A stretch of 64,000 nucleotides of DNA, taken from NCBI GenBank assembly GCA_900542905.1, contig UQPF01000009.1, positions 11,667 through 75,666 on the forward strand, in the 5' to 3' direction. The notes beneath the pieces are model-generated. The model saw only the letters and a list, made by a program, of their open reading frames with translations, did not search any database and was not told the origin of the DNA. Every line of letters starts with the position of its first letter. Within the stretch, counting starts at the first letter, position 1. This DNA is from an uncultured Collinsella sp. GTDB lineage: Bacteria > Actinomycetota > Coriobacteriia > Coriobacteriales > Coriobacteriaceae. Of the stretch, positions 17,034-28,158 are shown in pieces. The translations under genes were made by a program, and so were the position numbers.

Positions 17034-19376
17034 CTATTTTGCCACTTTGGGCTTAAAGGTTCGCAGGCGCAAAGCGTTGGTCACGACGCAGACGCTCGAC
17101 AGGCTCATCGCGGCGGCACCAAACATCGGCGAGAGTTGCCAGCCGGTGAGGGGGAAGAACACGCCTGCGGCGAGTGGGATGCCGATGCCGTTGTAGAACA
17201 GCGCCCAGAACAGGTCCTGCTTGATGTTGCGGATCGTGGCGCGCGAAAGCTCGATGGCACGCGCAACATCCATAAGGTCGCTGCGCATGAGCACCACGTC
17301 GGCGCCTTCCTTGGCGATGTCGGCACCGGTGCCGATGGCAAGGCCCACGTCGGCGCGCGCCAGGGCGGGAGAGTCGTTGATGCCGTCGCCCACCATGGCC
17401 ACCATGCCGCCTGCGTCCTGCAACTCGCGCACATGGCGCTCTTTGTCGGCGGGAAGGACGTCGGCGATGACCTGTTCGCTGCTCAGCCCCACGCGGCGGG
17501 CGATTGCTTCGGCAGTGACGCGGTTGTCGCCGGTGAGCATGCGCACGTCGACGCCGAGTGAGCGCAGCGCGGAAATGGCTGCGGCGCTTGTCTCCTTGAC
17601 CTTGTCAGCCACGGCAATGGTGCCGGCAAGCTCGCCGTTCTTGGCAAAGAACAGCGGCGTCTTGCCTTCGGCGGCAAATTGCTCGGCAAGACCCGCGGGC
17701 ACGGTAACGCCCAACTCGTTCATCAGGCGCACGTTACCAGCGGCAATGGCGTTTCGCCCTTCGTGCGCCGTAACGCCACGACCGGGCACGGCAGCAAAGT
17801 CCTCGACCATGCGCGCGACGATTCCGCGTGTCTCGCACTCGGCCATAATCGCCTCGGCCAGCGGGTGCTCGCTTGAGCGCTCCAGCGCGGCGGCCAGCTT
17901 GAGCAGCGCCTTTTCGCTCATGGCGGACGAGCCGTCAACGCGCGTGGCTACCACGATATCGGTCACGGCAGGCTTGCCGCGGGTGACCGTGCCCGTCTTA
18001 TCGAGCACCACGGTGCCCACGCTGCGCAGGTTCTCCAGCGCCTCGGCGCTCTTGAACAGAATGCCCATTTCGGCGCCCTTGCCGGTACCCACCATAATGG
18101 CGACGGGCGTGGCCAGGCCCAGTGCACACGGACAGCTGATCACCAGCACGGCCACGGCGGAGGTGAGCGCTTCGTTCACGCTGCCAGTCAGTGCCATCCA
18201 CACCGCAAAGGTCACGGCCGAGATCACAAACACCACGGGCACAAATACGCCAGCGACCTTATCGGCCATGCGGGCGATGGGCGCCTTGGTGGCGTTGGCG
18301 TCCTCGACGAGCTTGATGATTTTGGCGAGCGACGTGTCGGCGCCCACACGCGTGGCGCGGAAGGTAAACGAGCCCGTGCGGTTGACCGTGGCCGCGTTGA
18401 CAGTGTCGCCGGCGGTCTTCTCCACGGGGATGGACTCGCCGGTCAGCGCACTTTCGTCCACGGCCGAGCCGCCCTCGAGTACCACGCCATCGACGGGGAT
18501 GGACTCGCCGGGGCGCACACGCAGCACCTGGCCGGGTAGAATGGCGTCGACGTCGACGGTGGTCTCGCTGCCGTCCTCCGCCACGACGGTCGCGGTCTTG
18601 GGCGCCAGGTCGATCAGCGCCTCGATGGCGCCGCCGGTCTTGGATTTGCTGCGCGTCTCGAGGTATTTACCCACGGTGACGAGCGACAGGATCGTGCCGG
18701 CGCTCTCAAAATACAGATTGTCCATGCCCGTCATCATGGCCTCGTGGACCTGACCCGCGGCTAACTGGTCGGCCATGATGAACATGGCATAGAGCGACCA
18801 GGCGACGGAAGCGGTGGCGCCCACGGCAATAAGGGCGTCCATGGTAGGAGCGCCGTGCGCGAGCGACTTGAAGCCGTTGATAAAGTACGCATCGTTGACA
18901 TAGACGATGGGGATGAGCAGGACGAGCTCGGTGAGGGCGAGCGTCATGCTGTGGGTATGGTCGGTGAAAATGCCGGGCAGCGGCCAACCGAGCATGTGCC
19001 CCATGCCTATGTAGAACAACGGGATGAGAAAGATGATTGAGATGATGAGACGGGTACGCATGGCGGAGGCGGTGGCCTCCAGCTTTTTGGTCGGCGACTC
19101 CATATGGGCGGCGCCGGACCTGGCTTGCACGCTGCCGTTTGAGCCAGCGGCGCCGGTGCCCGCATCGACGGGCGAGGCCGAGTAGCCCGCGCGGTCGACG
19201 GCGGTGCAGATATCCTCGGGGGAGACCTGCGCGGGGTCATAGTCGACCATCATGGAACCAGCGAGTAGGTTGACCGCGACGCTTTGGACGCCGTCGAGTT
19301 TGCTTACGGCGCGGTCCACGTGCGCCTGGCAGGCGGCGCATGTCATGCCGCCCACGTCGAACTTATCTTGAGCCAT
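17034..19376 (-). CDS. copA: Cu(I)-exporting P1B-type ATPase
   Basis: A 780-residue membrane pump that exports copper. One N-terminal HMA domain has MTCAAC (Cys13, Cys16). The membrane region starts near residue 107. The actuator loop contains TGES, and the transport helix has SCPCALG (near residues 414-420). The phosphorylation site is DKTGT (near 459), followed by [10 protein letters not shown] and [14 protein letters not shown] 19376 has AAAGGAG upstream. It is the first gene of copA-copZ-csoR, with a CsoR operator in its promoter. Confidence 0.97.
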   Translation of the reverse strand: MAQDKFDVGGMTCAACQAHVDRAVSKLDGVQSVAVNLLAGSMMVDYDPAQVSPEDICTAVDRAGYSASPVDAGTGAAGSNGSVQARSGAAHMESPTKKLEATASAMRTRLIISIIFLIPLFYIGMGHMLGWPLPGIFTDHTHSMTLALTELVLLIPIVYVNDAYFINGFKSLAHGAPTMDALIAVGATASVAWSLYAMFIMADQLAAGQVHEAMMTGMDNLYFESAGTILSLVTVGKYLETRSKSKTGGAIEALIDLAPKTATVVAEDGSETTVDVDAILPGQVLRVRPGESIPVDGVVLEGGSAVDESALTGESIPVEKTAGDTVNAATVNRTGSFTFRATRVGADTSLAKIIKLVEDANATKAPIARMADKVAGVFVPVVFVISAVTFAVWMALTGSVNEALTSAVAVLVISCPCALGLATPVAIMVGTGKGAEMGILFKSAEALENLRSVGTVVLDKTGTVTRGKPAVTDIVVATRVDGSSAMSEKALLKLAAALERSSEHPLAEAIMAECETRGIVARMVEDFAAVPGRGVTAHEGRNAIAAGNVRLMNELGVTVPAGLAEQFAAEGKTPLFFAKNGELAGTIAVADKVKETSAAAISALRSLGVDVRMLTGDNRVTAEAIARRVGLSSEQVIADVLPADKERHVRELQDAGGMVAMVGDGINDSPALARADVGLAIGTGADIAKEGADVVLMRSDLMDVARAIELSRATIRNIKQDLFWALFYNGIGIPLAAGVFFPLTGWQLSPMFGAAAMSLSSVCVVTNALRLRTFKPKVAK

Positions 19377-19423
19377 GGCTTCTCCTTTCCGTGGTTCGGT
19401 GTTGGAATTGTTAACCTGTCGAT

Positions 19424-19454
19424 ACTATACACCCATACCCCCTGGGGGTGTCTA
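19424..19454 (-). promoter_or_regulatory. copA promoter with CsoR operator
   Basis: The plus strand at 19435-19451 reads ATACCCCCTGGGGGTGT, close to the known copZA CsoR operator pattern (ATACCC...GGGTAT). On the minus strand TAGACA (19454-19449) and TATAGT (19429-19424) flank it with a 19-bp spacer, so bound CsoR would block the promoter. Confidence 0.75.
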
Positions 19455-19527
19455 GTAGTAGTTGGAATGTATGATTTTTCATTACAGATGAGGGTGGCTG
19501 CCCAATCGGTGGCCGTCTCTGCCAAAC

Positions 19528-19825
19528 GTCTCGATCTGTAACAACTAGACCCCGTTTTACCGAGTATTTGTTGCAGATCAAGACAAACAGTTGGCAGAAA
19601 ACTCAATGTCTCAATCTGTAACATCTAGCAGCAAATATGACCTCTAACTGTTACAGATCGAGACAGACCGCCCGCGGCCAACTCAAATGTCTTGATCTGT
19701 AACATCAAGAGAGGTTTTTGACCCCTTACTGGTACAGATCGAGATGTTGTCTCGCGGGGATGGGGTTTGTCTCGTTCTGTAACATCTAGACCTGTATCTG
19801 CCGAGCTAGTGTTACAGATCGAGAC
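19528..19825. repeat. Hairpin family A, array 4 (four units)
   Basis: Units are 19528-19584, 19608-19664, 19689-19745 and 19769-19825 (periods 80, 81, 80). Some arms carry changes (TGTTGCAG in unit 1, TGGTACAG in unit 3). It fills the gap between the kinase gene 3' end and the copA promoter; nothing else is seen there. Confidence 0.92.
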
Positions 19826-19867
19826 AATTGCCGGGGAGGGGTCCCGTCACGGCAAGACGCCCGCTTC

Positions 19868-21952
19868 CTAGATGCAGAATCCGGGAATCACGCAGGTTCG
19901 CTTATCGGGCTTGCTTGCAGGCGTGGCGTAATTAAAGACATCGCCGTCGTCGCCCACGCGGTTCATATAGAGCGTGCCCTCGTTCTCCGACGTGTCGGGG
20001 CTCGCCGTACGCTCCCACCAACAGACATCCTTGCCCTTCCACTGGCGAACCATCATACTGTTCGTGGTAAAGGGGCTCACCTTAAGCTCGCGGAACAGCT
20101 GGTACTCCTTGCCCTCGCCGTTGTAGATGCCGGATAGGTAATGGCAGTCCTCGCTAAAGTCCTTGGGCGCCTGTCCGCCGCAGAGCTCGACCATGGCGGG
20201 CAGCCAAAGGGTCGCGGGCAGCTCGCCCAGGCACGAAGTGCTTTTGGTGGCGCCGACGTTGTTCGAGATCTTCTTGACCGGACTGATAACCGATTGCAGT
20301 TCCTTGGGAAGCAGCTTAATGCCGTCCTCATCGAGCCATGTGCGCAGCTCGCAGTCTTCCCAGCCACCGTTGAGCGGGTGCTCAGAGGCATCGCGCTCGG
20401 CAATACCTGCGTCAAAGATAAATGACAGACCGGCCTTGCCGTTGGTATCTGCCAGGTCATCGTGAAGAATGCCCACAAGCTGTGCGCCGACCTGCAGCCC
20501 GTTGGTGAGTGTAACGCGCTTGGTGCTCGGGTAGGGAATATGGCCGTCGTCGTCGAGTAGATGATAGCGCTTGGCGATCTTACGAGCTTCGGCGTTGCTC
20601 TTCGCCGCCTTAATCTTGAGCGAAATCTCCTGCAGCTGATCCCAGGTGTAGTCGCCAAGCGAACCGCGGATGCCGTCCAGGTAGTCGGGGATGCCAAAGC
20701 CATGGGTTGCTGCCCCGATAACGCCGAGCCCCGCAACGGCTGCAACGACGCCGCCGATGACAAAGCGGCGGCGGGTCATGGCATCGTGACGGGCCTGCTC
20801 CAGGATCTCTCGCGCGCGCTCGCCGGCGACGTCGACCTTAAGGTGCGTGCCAGAATCGATATCAATTGCGGCCTCGTCTCCTGCGCCCTCGCGGTCCTCA
20901 GATTCTGCAGCGGGGAGGTACGTCGAGAGCATCTCGAGCATCTGCTGCTCGGTAGGGCGATCGCCCTGTTCGACCGAGATGCCTTTCATGATGATCTGGA
21001 CAAGCGCTTTGTCGCCCTCGCAGCGCGGCTCGAGCGGCGCCGGTTTGGTCTTGGTCTTTATGAGGTAGAACGAGCCGGTCGCCGCGGCACCCGTCGACTC
21101 GACATCGAACGGTTTGCGACCGCTGTAGAGCTGGTACAGAATGCTCGAAAGCGCATAGACGTCGATCGCGGGCGAGCGGCGAAGGGCCGCGATGCCTTCG
21201 ATATCCTGCGTGAGCATTTCGGGCGCGGCGTATGCGGGCGTGGCAAAGCGCCAGATGTCGGCGCGCCGGGTGATCGTGTCGTCGCCGAGGGCCATGGTCG
21301 CGGAGCCCATGTCGATGAGGCAGGGGTCAAAGGAGCAATCGGCAATCTGCTGCTCGAGCGTTCGGCTGGTGGTGCGGAACATGATATTGGCAGGCGACAG
21401 GTCGCGATGGATGACCGGATTCACGAGGCCTTGGGTCATCAAGAGCGCGCGAAGCACGGCGTTTCCGACGGCGGCGACCATCTGGGTGGTCAGCCCACCC
21501 GAGGCGTCGTGCGGAAGCAAGGGCAGCGCCTGCTTGAGCGAGGTGCCCTCGACCCACTCCATGAGGATGAGCGGGTCGTTCTCGCACGATCCGTAGCCAT
21601 AGACGCACGGAAATCCGCGCAGGTACGAGACGGTACACAGATGACGGTACTCCTCGAACAGTGCGGCGGTGTTGGCCAGATGCGCGGCCGATTGCTCGGC
21701 GGAGCGGTCGGGCGTCTGGTCGGAAAGGATGGCGTTGTCCTTGAGCAGCTTGACGGCAAAGACCTCGCCGCTCGTGTTGGTTGCGCGCAGCACGTGCCCG
21801 ATATTGCCGCCGTCGCGGTATGTCGTCTGAAGAATAAGCGTCATAAACCGGCGCTTGGCATCATCCTCGGCACTGGGGTCGACCGCCACGGCGGTATCGA
21901 ACGTGTCGAGACGGATGAGTTTGTCGCCATAGGCGCTATCGGTAGTATCCAT
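19868..21952 (-). CDS. Membrane Ser/Thr protein kinase with extracytoplasmic DUF6273-like domain
   Basis: About 694 residues. The N-terminal cytoplasmic kinase domain (residues 20-330) shows FAVKLLKD (catalytic Lys), the catalytic loop HRDLSPANIMF, the variant metal motif IDMGSAT in place of DFG, and YAAPEMLT. One membrane helix follows (RRFVIGGVVAAVAGLGVIGAA). The outer domain has the WEDCELRTWL...LPKELQSVISPVKK pattern of DUF6273, usually seen in surface proteins. ATG 21952 has AAGGA upstream. The FHA protein gene lies just upstream on the same strand, suggesting kinase plus phosphopeptide reader. Confidence 0.85.
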   Translation of the reverse strand: MDTTDSAYGDKLIRLDTFDTAVAVDPSAEDDAKRRFMTLILQTTYRDGGNIGHVLRATNTSGEVFAVKLLKDNAILSDQTPDRSAEQSAAHLANTAALFEEYRHLCTVSYLRGFPCVYGYGSCENDPLILMEWVEGTSLKQALPLLPHDASGGLTTQMVAAVGNAVLRALLMTQGLVNPVIHRDLSPANIMFRTTSRTLEQQIADCSFDPCLIDMGSATMALGDDTITRRADIWRFATPAYAAPEMLTQDIEGIAALRRSPAIDVYALSSILYQLYSGRKPFDVESTGAAATGSFYLIKTKTKPAPLEPRCEGDKALVQIIMKGISVEQGDRPTEQQMLEMLSTYLPAAESEDREGAGDEAAIDIDSGTHLKVDVAGERAREILEQARHDAMTRRRFVIGGVVAAVAGLGVIGAATHGFGIPDYLDGIRGSLGDYTWDQLQEISLKIKAAKSNAEARKIAKRYHLLDDDGHIPYPSTKRVTLTNGLQVGAQLVGILHDDLADTNGKAGLSFIFDAGIAERDASEHPLNGGWEDCELRTWLDEDGIKLLPKELQSVISPVKKISNNVGATKSTSCLGELPATLWLPAMVELCGGQAPKDFSEDCHYLSGIYNGEGKEYQLFRELKVSPFTTNSMMVRQWKGKDVCWWERTASPDTSENEGTLYMNRVGDDGDVFNYATPASKPDKRTCVIPGFCI

Positions 21953-22123
21953 GGCGTTCCTTTGTCTGGCATGGGTTGCCGCGCGTATACGTGGGCAGTG
22001 CGGATATCGGTAAAATACCATGATAACCGCACTGTCCACGTATGCCGCTGAGTATTGTCGTTTACGACGCAGAAGGTAGAAGACGAAAGACGGACGGCGA
22101 CCGTCTTTCGATCGCCGTCCGCG

Positions 22124-23086
22124 CTAGTCCACAATGACAAGGAATGTCGTGTAGAGACCCAGATGGAGCCTGTCGCTGTTTTCGATTTCCACTGGGGGAT
22201 AGATCTTGCCGGGCTCGCGTTGGTCGCGCGGCGGCTCAATCACAATATCGCCGTCGCCCGCGCCCGATTCGAGCACTGTGCCGTTGGTCGACCCAAGGCC
22301 CTGGGCGTACCAGCGTCCACCTTCGAGCCAAATGCGGAGATGCTCGCGCGATGCATCAGCGCCTACATCGGTGATGCTGGGCGAAGTTTTGGGCAAGGAC
22401 CCAATTACCGTGCCGCGCGGATCGCGTGTGAGGGGATGGATTTGCATGTCGGCGCAGTTGTCGGCATGGGTTCTGAGCAGACCGAGGTTGGGGGCGACAG
22501 TGCGCGGCTGCTCCAGGCTGCTCATAAAGCCACGTCCGACGGTAGTTTCGGTGGTGCCAAAGTGCCCGCCTGTCTTGCTGTCGCAAAAGCGCTCGACGGT
22601 GGCCACGCCTTGGATGGGGTCGGCGAGCGCCCCCGTTGCCACAAAGAGCATAAGGTAAAGCGTACTCTTCTCGCGCACGGCATTGCCGTCAAAGTTGTCG
22701 ATGTGATTGAGGGCATTTGCATATAGGCGGCTGTCCAGCTTGTAGCTGGCGAGAGCCGACATCATTTCGTTGGCGGCCGGGCCGCGATAGTGCTCGGCGA
22801 TTGCCTGATAGGCGGACTCGCCGCCGCCGAGCTTGCTGCAGATTGCCGCGGAAAGATTGAGCGTGGTGACGGCAAAGTCGCTGTAGATGGCGGGCGCGCA
22901 CTGGTCAGGCTCGCGATGGACGATGTAACGGGTGAGATACGAGCGGTTGGAAGAGCATTTCTCGAGCAGGGTACTGCCGAGATAAGAGTTTCCATTGATG
23001 AGCATTCGGGCGATCTCGAGATGTTTAAGACCGCCGAACGAGCGAATATCGTTATAGAGGACCGAGCAAGGCGTCTCTGCTGCCAC
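22124..23086 (-). CDS. FHA-domain protein
   Basis: A 320-residue protein. The C-terminal third is a forkhead-associated domain that binds phosphothreonine: GTVIGS, then SREHLRIWLEGGRWYAQGLGSTNGTVL in two stretches, with conserved Ser-Arg, His and Asn. The N-terminal 200 residues are helical and unassigned. GTG 23086 is preceded by AAAGGAGGT, one of the best ribosome sites in the window. The frame continues upstream through the hairpin array, which is not coding. It probably forms an operon with the downstream kinase gene (172-nt gap). Confidence 0.8.
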   Translation of the reverse strand: MAAETPCSVLYNDIRSFGGLKHLEIARMLINGNSYLGSTLLEKCSSNRSYLTRYIVHREPDQCAPAIYSDFAVTTLNLSAAICSKLGGGESAYQAIAEHYRGPAANEMMSALASYKLDSRLYANALNHIDNFDGNAVREKSTLYLMLFVATGALADPIQGVATVERFCDSKTGGHFGTTETTVGRGFMSSLEQPRTVAPNLGLLRTHADNCADMQIHPLTRDPRGTVIGSLPKTSPSITDVGADASREHLRIWLEGGRWYAQGLGSTNGTVLESGAGDGDIVIEPPRDQREPGKIYPPVEIENSDRLHLGLYTTFLVIVD

Positions 23087-23264
23087 GGATACCTCCTTTG
23101 ATTGCTTCCTAGCCAATATGGCGATAGGAATTAATGGCCCCGGTGGGCGACGTATTAAATGGCTGCGCAATATATAGCGTAACCAAAGCAACATTATAGG
23201 CCACATGTTCGAAATTGCAGGAAGACTGAGAGATTTGGTTTGGACTGGACGGAAATTTCCCTCT

Positions 23265-23483
23265 GTCTTGATCTGTAACAATTGGGGCCGGTTTTGCTCC
23301 GTAACTGTTACAGATTGAGACGTTTGTGGGCCGTGTCGACCGTTTGTCTCGATCTGTAACACGTAGAGGAAGATTTGCCCTGTAGATGTTACAGATCGAG
23401 ATGTTAGCCAAGGGGCTGACTGAATGTCTCGATCTGTAACAGTAGGAACCTGGTTTTGCCCCGTAACTGTTACAGATTGAGAC
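23265..23483. repeat. Hairpin family A, array 5 (three units)
   Basis: Units are 23265-23321, 23346-23402 and 23426-23483 (periods 81 and 80; the last is 58 bp). It lies between the divergent FHA and helicase genes. From 23484 to 23756 is a noncoding leader with a TATACT at about 23551 that could be a -10 for the helicase. Confidence 0.92.
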
Positions 23484-23756
23484 AATCGACCCAGGCCCAC
23501 TCCTCCTGCACCGTCATCTGTGGTTTACGTGGGGGCATGCGAAGCACGGGTATACTAACCGGCGGCGAATCTGCTCCATCGCTTAGAGCTGCTGCGTCTG
23601 GACGGCGCGTGATAGGGCTGCCAAAGCGATCGCCAGCGTGCTGAGCAACGTCCTCTCTGTGCGCACCTGTTTTTGTATGTATTAGCGCACTACCAAGCAC
23701 GCCCCGCGCGGCCGCATGCCGTGCCCCTTGCGCGTGCAGATAAGGAACAACAACAT

Positions 23757-25901
<2,145 letters not shown>

Positions 25902-25935
25902 CATACGCGTCGCGCGCTAGAGCGAGGCGAACTAA

Positions 25936-25969
25936 GGGCCCCGAGCAACTACGCTCGGGGCCCTTTTTG
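25936..25969 (+). terminator. Intrinsic terminator after the helicase
   Basis: The perfect 11-bp stem GGGCCCCGAGC / GCTCGGGGCCC is followed by five T. Confidence 0.92.
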
Positions 25970-26077
25970 TTTGCCGTATCCGATCGCTAGTTCAAATGTG
26001 ATTTCCTCGGGAATGCATCTAGAGGATGCCGTGGGCCTGTTTCCTGCCATGCGGCAATGGGTCCCATGGGGTGCGCC

Positions 26078-26310
26078 GTGCATTTTTTGGAGTATTCTGT
26101 AGTTCGAGTTGTCTGCATATGATTCGACGTCGCCGACGGTGGTCTTCGGATATCCCTAGCGAGCGTTTTGAGCCAGATTTCGCCGTTTTCCGGAGCAGGG
26201 ACGCGTTATTCTCGCCATGTCGGGACTTAAAATGATACGGCGCCCTACAGTTTTGCCCACCCGCGGCGGTGCTGGCGCGGTCACGTTGCAGAATACTCCG
26301 TTTTTTGCAC
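26078..26310. repeat. Paired inverted motif bounding a 233-bp noncoding block
   Basis: The left end 26078-26099 (GTGCA, T6, GGAGTATTCTG) and right end 26289-26310 (CAGAATACTCC, then GTTTTTTGCAC) are inverted relative to each other except for the T tract. The enclosed sequence has no supportable gene. This lies in the 553-bp gap 25970-26522, which otherwise shows only a TATACT at about 26460 and a TTGGTGCACCAA palindrome near 26430. It may be a decayed miniature element. Confidence 0.5.
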
Positions 26311-26522
26311 GGGCCAGGATGGGGTACCTCAGGAGAACACGGCGGTATCCCGTAAATATATACAATCTGTACCGTAATTAATGCAAAACGAAGAGGCAGA
26401 CAGCGTAGGGTGGGTGCATTGGGGTGTTTGGTGCACCAAAACGGGGATCCCACGTACCGTATACTCTGGCTGGATGTGAAAACGGCTTGACGCGTTGCCA
26501 GGCGTAGGGGGAGGGTGCCTCG

Positions 26523-27284
26523 ATGGACGTATTCGAAATTGTGTTTAGTCCGACGGGTGGAACGCGGAAGGTGTCTGGCCTTGTGGCCGGGGCGCTGGAC
26601 AAAAATACCGTTACCGTCGATCTGACCGATAGCGGGCTAGATTTCAGCGCTGTCTCGATGACTGAGGACGACGTGGCCGTAATCTCTGTGCCGGCGTATG
26701 CCGGTAGAATCCCGGCTGTGGTGGCTGACCGGTTGGGCATGGTGCGCGGCAACGGGGCTCGGGCTGTTTTGGTTTGTGTATACGGAAACCGCGCGTTTGA
26801 GGACACGCTCGTAGAGCTGGAGGACGTTGCGAAGCGCGCCGGATTTAGGGTGGTTGCAGCGGTTTCTGCTATTGCTGAGCATTCCGTTGCTCGTCAGTTT
26901 GCTGCTGGGCGACCGGATGCGCAGGATGCGGCGCAGCTCGCAGAGTTTGCGCAGCAAATTCAGCAAAAGCTGTTGACTGAGGATGCATCCGAGCCCTCTA
27001 TTCCTGGCAATCGTCCTTATAAACAAGCCGGAGGTCACCGCATGGCACCCGAGGCAACAGAGGATTGCGTCTCCTGCGGTGCATGCGCCGCGGCGTGCCC
27101 CGTTTGTGCTATCGACAAGGGCGACCCCAAGCGAGCAGCTGGCGAGGCGTGCATCTCCTGCATGCGCTGCATTGCCGTATGTCCGCGAGGCGCTCGCAAG
27201 CTTGATCCCAACAAGCTATCCGCTGTTTCCCAGATGCTGAGCAAGGCTTGCGTCGTGCGGAAGAAATGCGAGCCCTTCATCTAG
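26523..27284 (+). CDS. EFR1-type flavodoxin-ferredoxin fusion protein
   Basis: A 253-residue redox protein. The N-terminal flavodoxin-like domain starts VFEIVFSPTGGTRKV (FMN phosphate loop). The C-terminal domain has two [4Fe-4S] motifs, CVSCGACAAACPVC and CISCMRCIAVCPRGA. This order defines the EFR1-family ferrodoxins of anaerobes, whose partners are generally unknown. ATG 26523 has GGGAGG about 9 nt upstream. It appears monocistronic, ending in a palindromic element. Confidence 0.9.
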   Translation: MDVFEIVFSPTGGTRKVSGLVAGALDKNTVTVDLTDSGLDFSAVSMTEDDVAVISVPAYAGRIPAVVADRLGMVRGNGARAVLVCVYGNRAFEDTLVELEDVAKRAGFRVVAAVSAIAEHSVARQFAAGRPDAQDAAQLAEFAQQIQQKLLTEDASEPSIPGNRPYKQAGGHRMAPEATEDCVSCGACAAACPVCAIDKGDPKRAAGEACISCMRCIAVCPRGARKLDPNKLSAVSQMLSKACVVRKKCEPFI

Positions 27285-27297
27285 TGCATACGAAATT

Positions 27298-27360
27298 GGT
27301 GCGTTGGGGACAGGTTAATCTGCACCAACCTGGTGCAAACAAACCTGTCCCCAACGCACC
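27298..27360. repeat. Palindromic element, family D, copy 2
   Basis: Perfect 19-bp arms 27298-27316 (GGTGCGTTGGGGACAGGTT) and 27342-27360 enclose an inner TGCACCA...TGGTGCA hairpin. The GGGGACAGG core matches 16166. It begins 13 nt after the ferrodoxin stop and could act as its terminator. Confidence 0.85.
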
Positions 27361-27462
27361 AGAGTGAGGAGTGCCCCTGGGTGCCGGCGGGAAAGGAACG
27401 TCCCTAAGTGCCGCCTAAATACCGTTTATCGAAGAAAAAATACCGCTCACCGGTCATAATGA

Positions 27463-27490
27463 TTGTTCTGGCTTTGGGCTTGTCTACAAT
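27463..27490 (+). promoter_or_regulatory. Promoter of the PTS alpha-glucoside operon
   Basis: A -35 TTGTTC (27463-27468), a 16-bp spacer and a -10 TACAAT (27485-27490) put the start near 27497, leaving a 130-nt leader before the EIIA gene. Confidence 0.5.
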
Positions 27491-27515
27491 AACTCCCGTA
27501 AAAAGAAATGCGGAA

Positions 27516-27601
27516 GGTTACCGAGTCCCTCGGACGTGGGCCTAACCAAAGTCTTTGAACGGATGTGTCTCTATGGACGCATTCGCTTGATTTTGGTTGG
27601 G
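27516..27601 (+). promoter_or_regulatory. Candidate antiterminator/terminator switch in the PTS leader
   Basis: Hairpin 1 pairs GGTTA (27516-27520) with TAACC (27543-27547) around CCGAG-TCC-CTCGG. Hairpin 2 pairs CCTAACCAAA (27541-27550) with TTTGGTTGGG (27592-27601) around a 7-bp inner stem. Both need 27543-27547, so they exclude each other, as in LicT/BglG leader switches. The T run after hairpin 2 is weak. An antiterminator gene is in the same operon. Confidence 0.4.
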
Positions 27602-27627
27602 CTATATTTATGAAGGGACATGCCACC

Positions 27628-28140
27628 ATGGGTTTCTTTTCTCGCCTGATGGGCGGTTCGGATGAGCAGAAGACTGCAACTTCCGAGTTCGAAATCCTCG
27701 CTCCCGTTTCCGGCGAGCTTGTTCATCTAGAAAATACCAATGACCCCGCTTTTAGCAGCCGTGCCGTGGGCGATGGCGTTGCCGTGGTTCCCCAAGAGGG
27801 AACGGTGTGCGCTCCTGTTTCCGGTACCGTCGCGGCGCTGTTCCCGACCGAGCATGCACTGGGCATCATGTCCGACGACAGCTCTGCTCAGGTGATGCTG
27901 CATATCGGAATCGACACTGTTAAACTTGAGGGCAAGGGCTTCCATGCGCTTGTTGCCCAGGGTGACCATGTCGACGCGGGCCAGGCCCTCGTCGAGGTCG
28001 ATTTCGACGCGGTCCGCGCCGCCGGCTTCGATCCCACGGTCTTCGTTATCGTGTGCGAACGTTCGGAGAACTCGACTCTTCGTGAGCACGCTTCCGGCCC
28101 TGTTGCTGTTAAAGAGCCTGTCGTCTGGCTTTCCGAGTAA
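27628..28140 (+). CDS. PTS sugar transporter subunit IIA (Glc family)
   Basis: A 170-residue EIIA-Glc-type phosphocarrier. It shows the APVSGELVHL start, CAPVSGTV, FPTEHALGI (His76) and VMLHIGIDTV, whose His92 is the phosphorylated residue by family comparison, then KLEGKGFHALVAQGDHV. ATG 27628 is chosen with AAGGGA about 10 nt upstream; ATG 27610 is an alternative. It would transfer phosphate from HPr to the EIICB encoded two genes downstream. Confidence 0.92.
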   Translation: MGFFSRLMGGSDEQKTATSEFEILAPVSGELVHLENTNDPAFSSRAVGDGVAVVPQEGTVCAPVSGTVAALFPTEHALGIMSDDSSAQVMLHIGIDTVKLEGKGFHALVAQGDHVDAGQALVEVDFDAVRAAGFDPTVFVIVCERSENSTLREHASGPVAVKEPVVWLSE

Positions 28141-28158
28141 ATTCTTGTGGTGGGTACC

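Noticed and set aside
23087..23500. N-terminal extension of the FHA protein through array 5
   Set aside because: The peptide is only the translated hairpin repeat (recurring QSVTVT-like segments), and an excellent ribosome site supports the GTG at 23086.
26019..26453. 144-codon minus-strand frame in the gap after the helicase
   Set aside because: Its codons and peptide look random, it spans the inverted motif block, and no ribosome site is seen.
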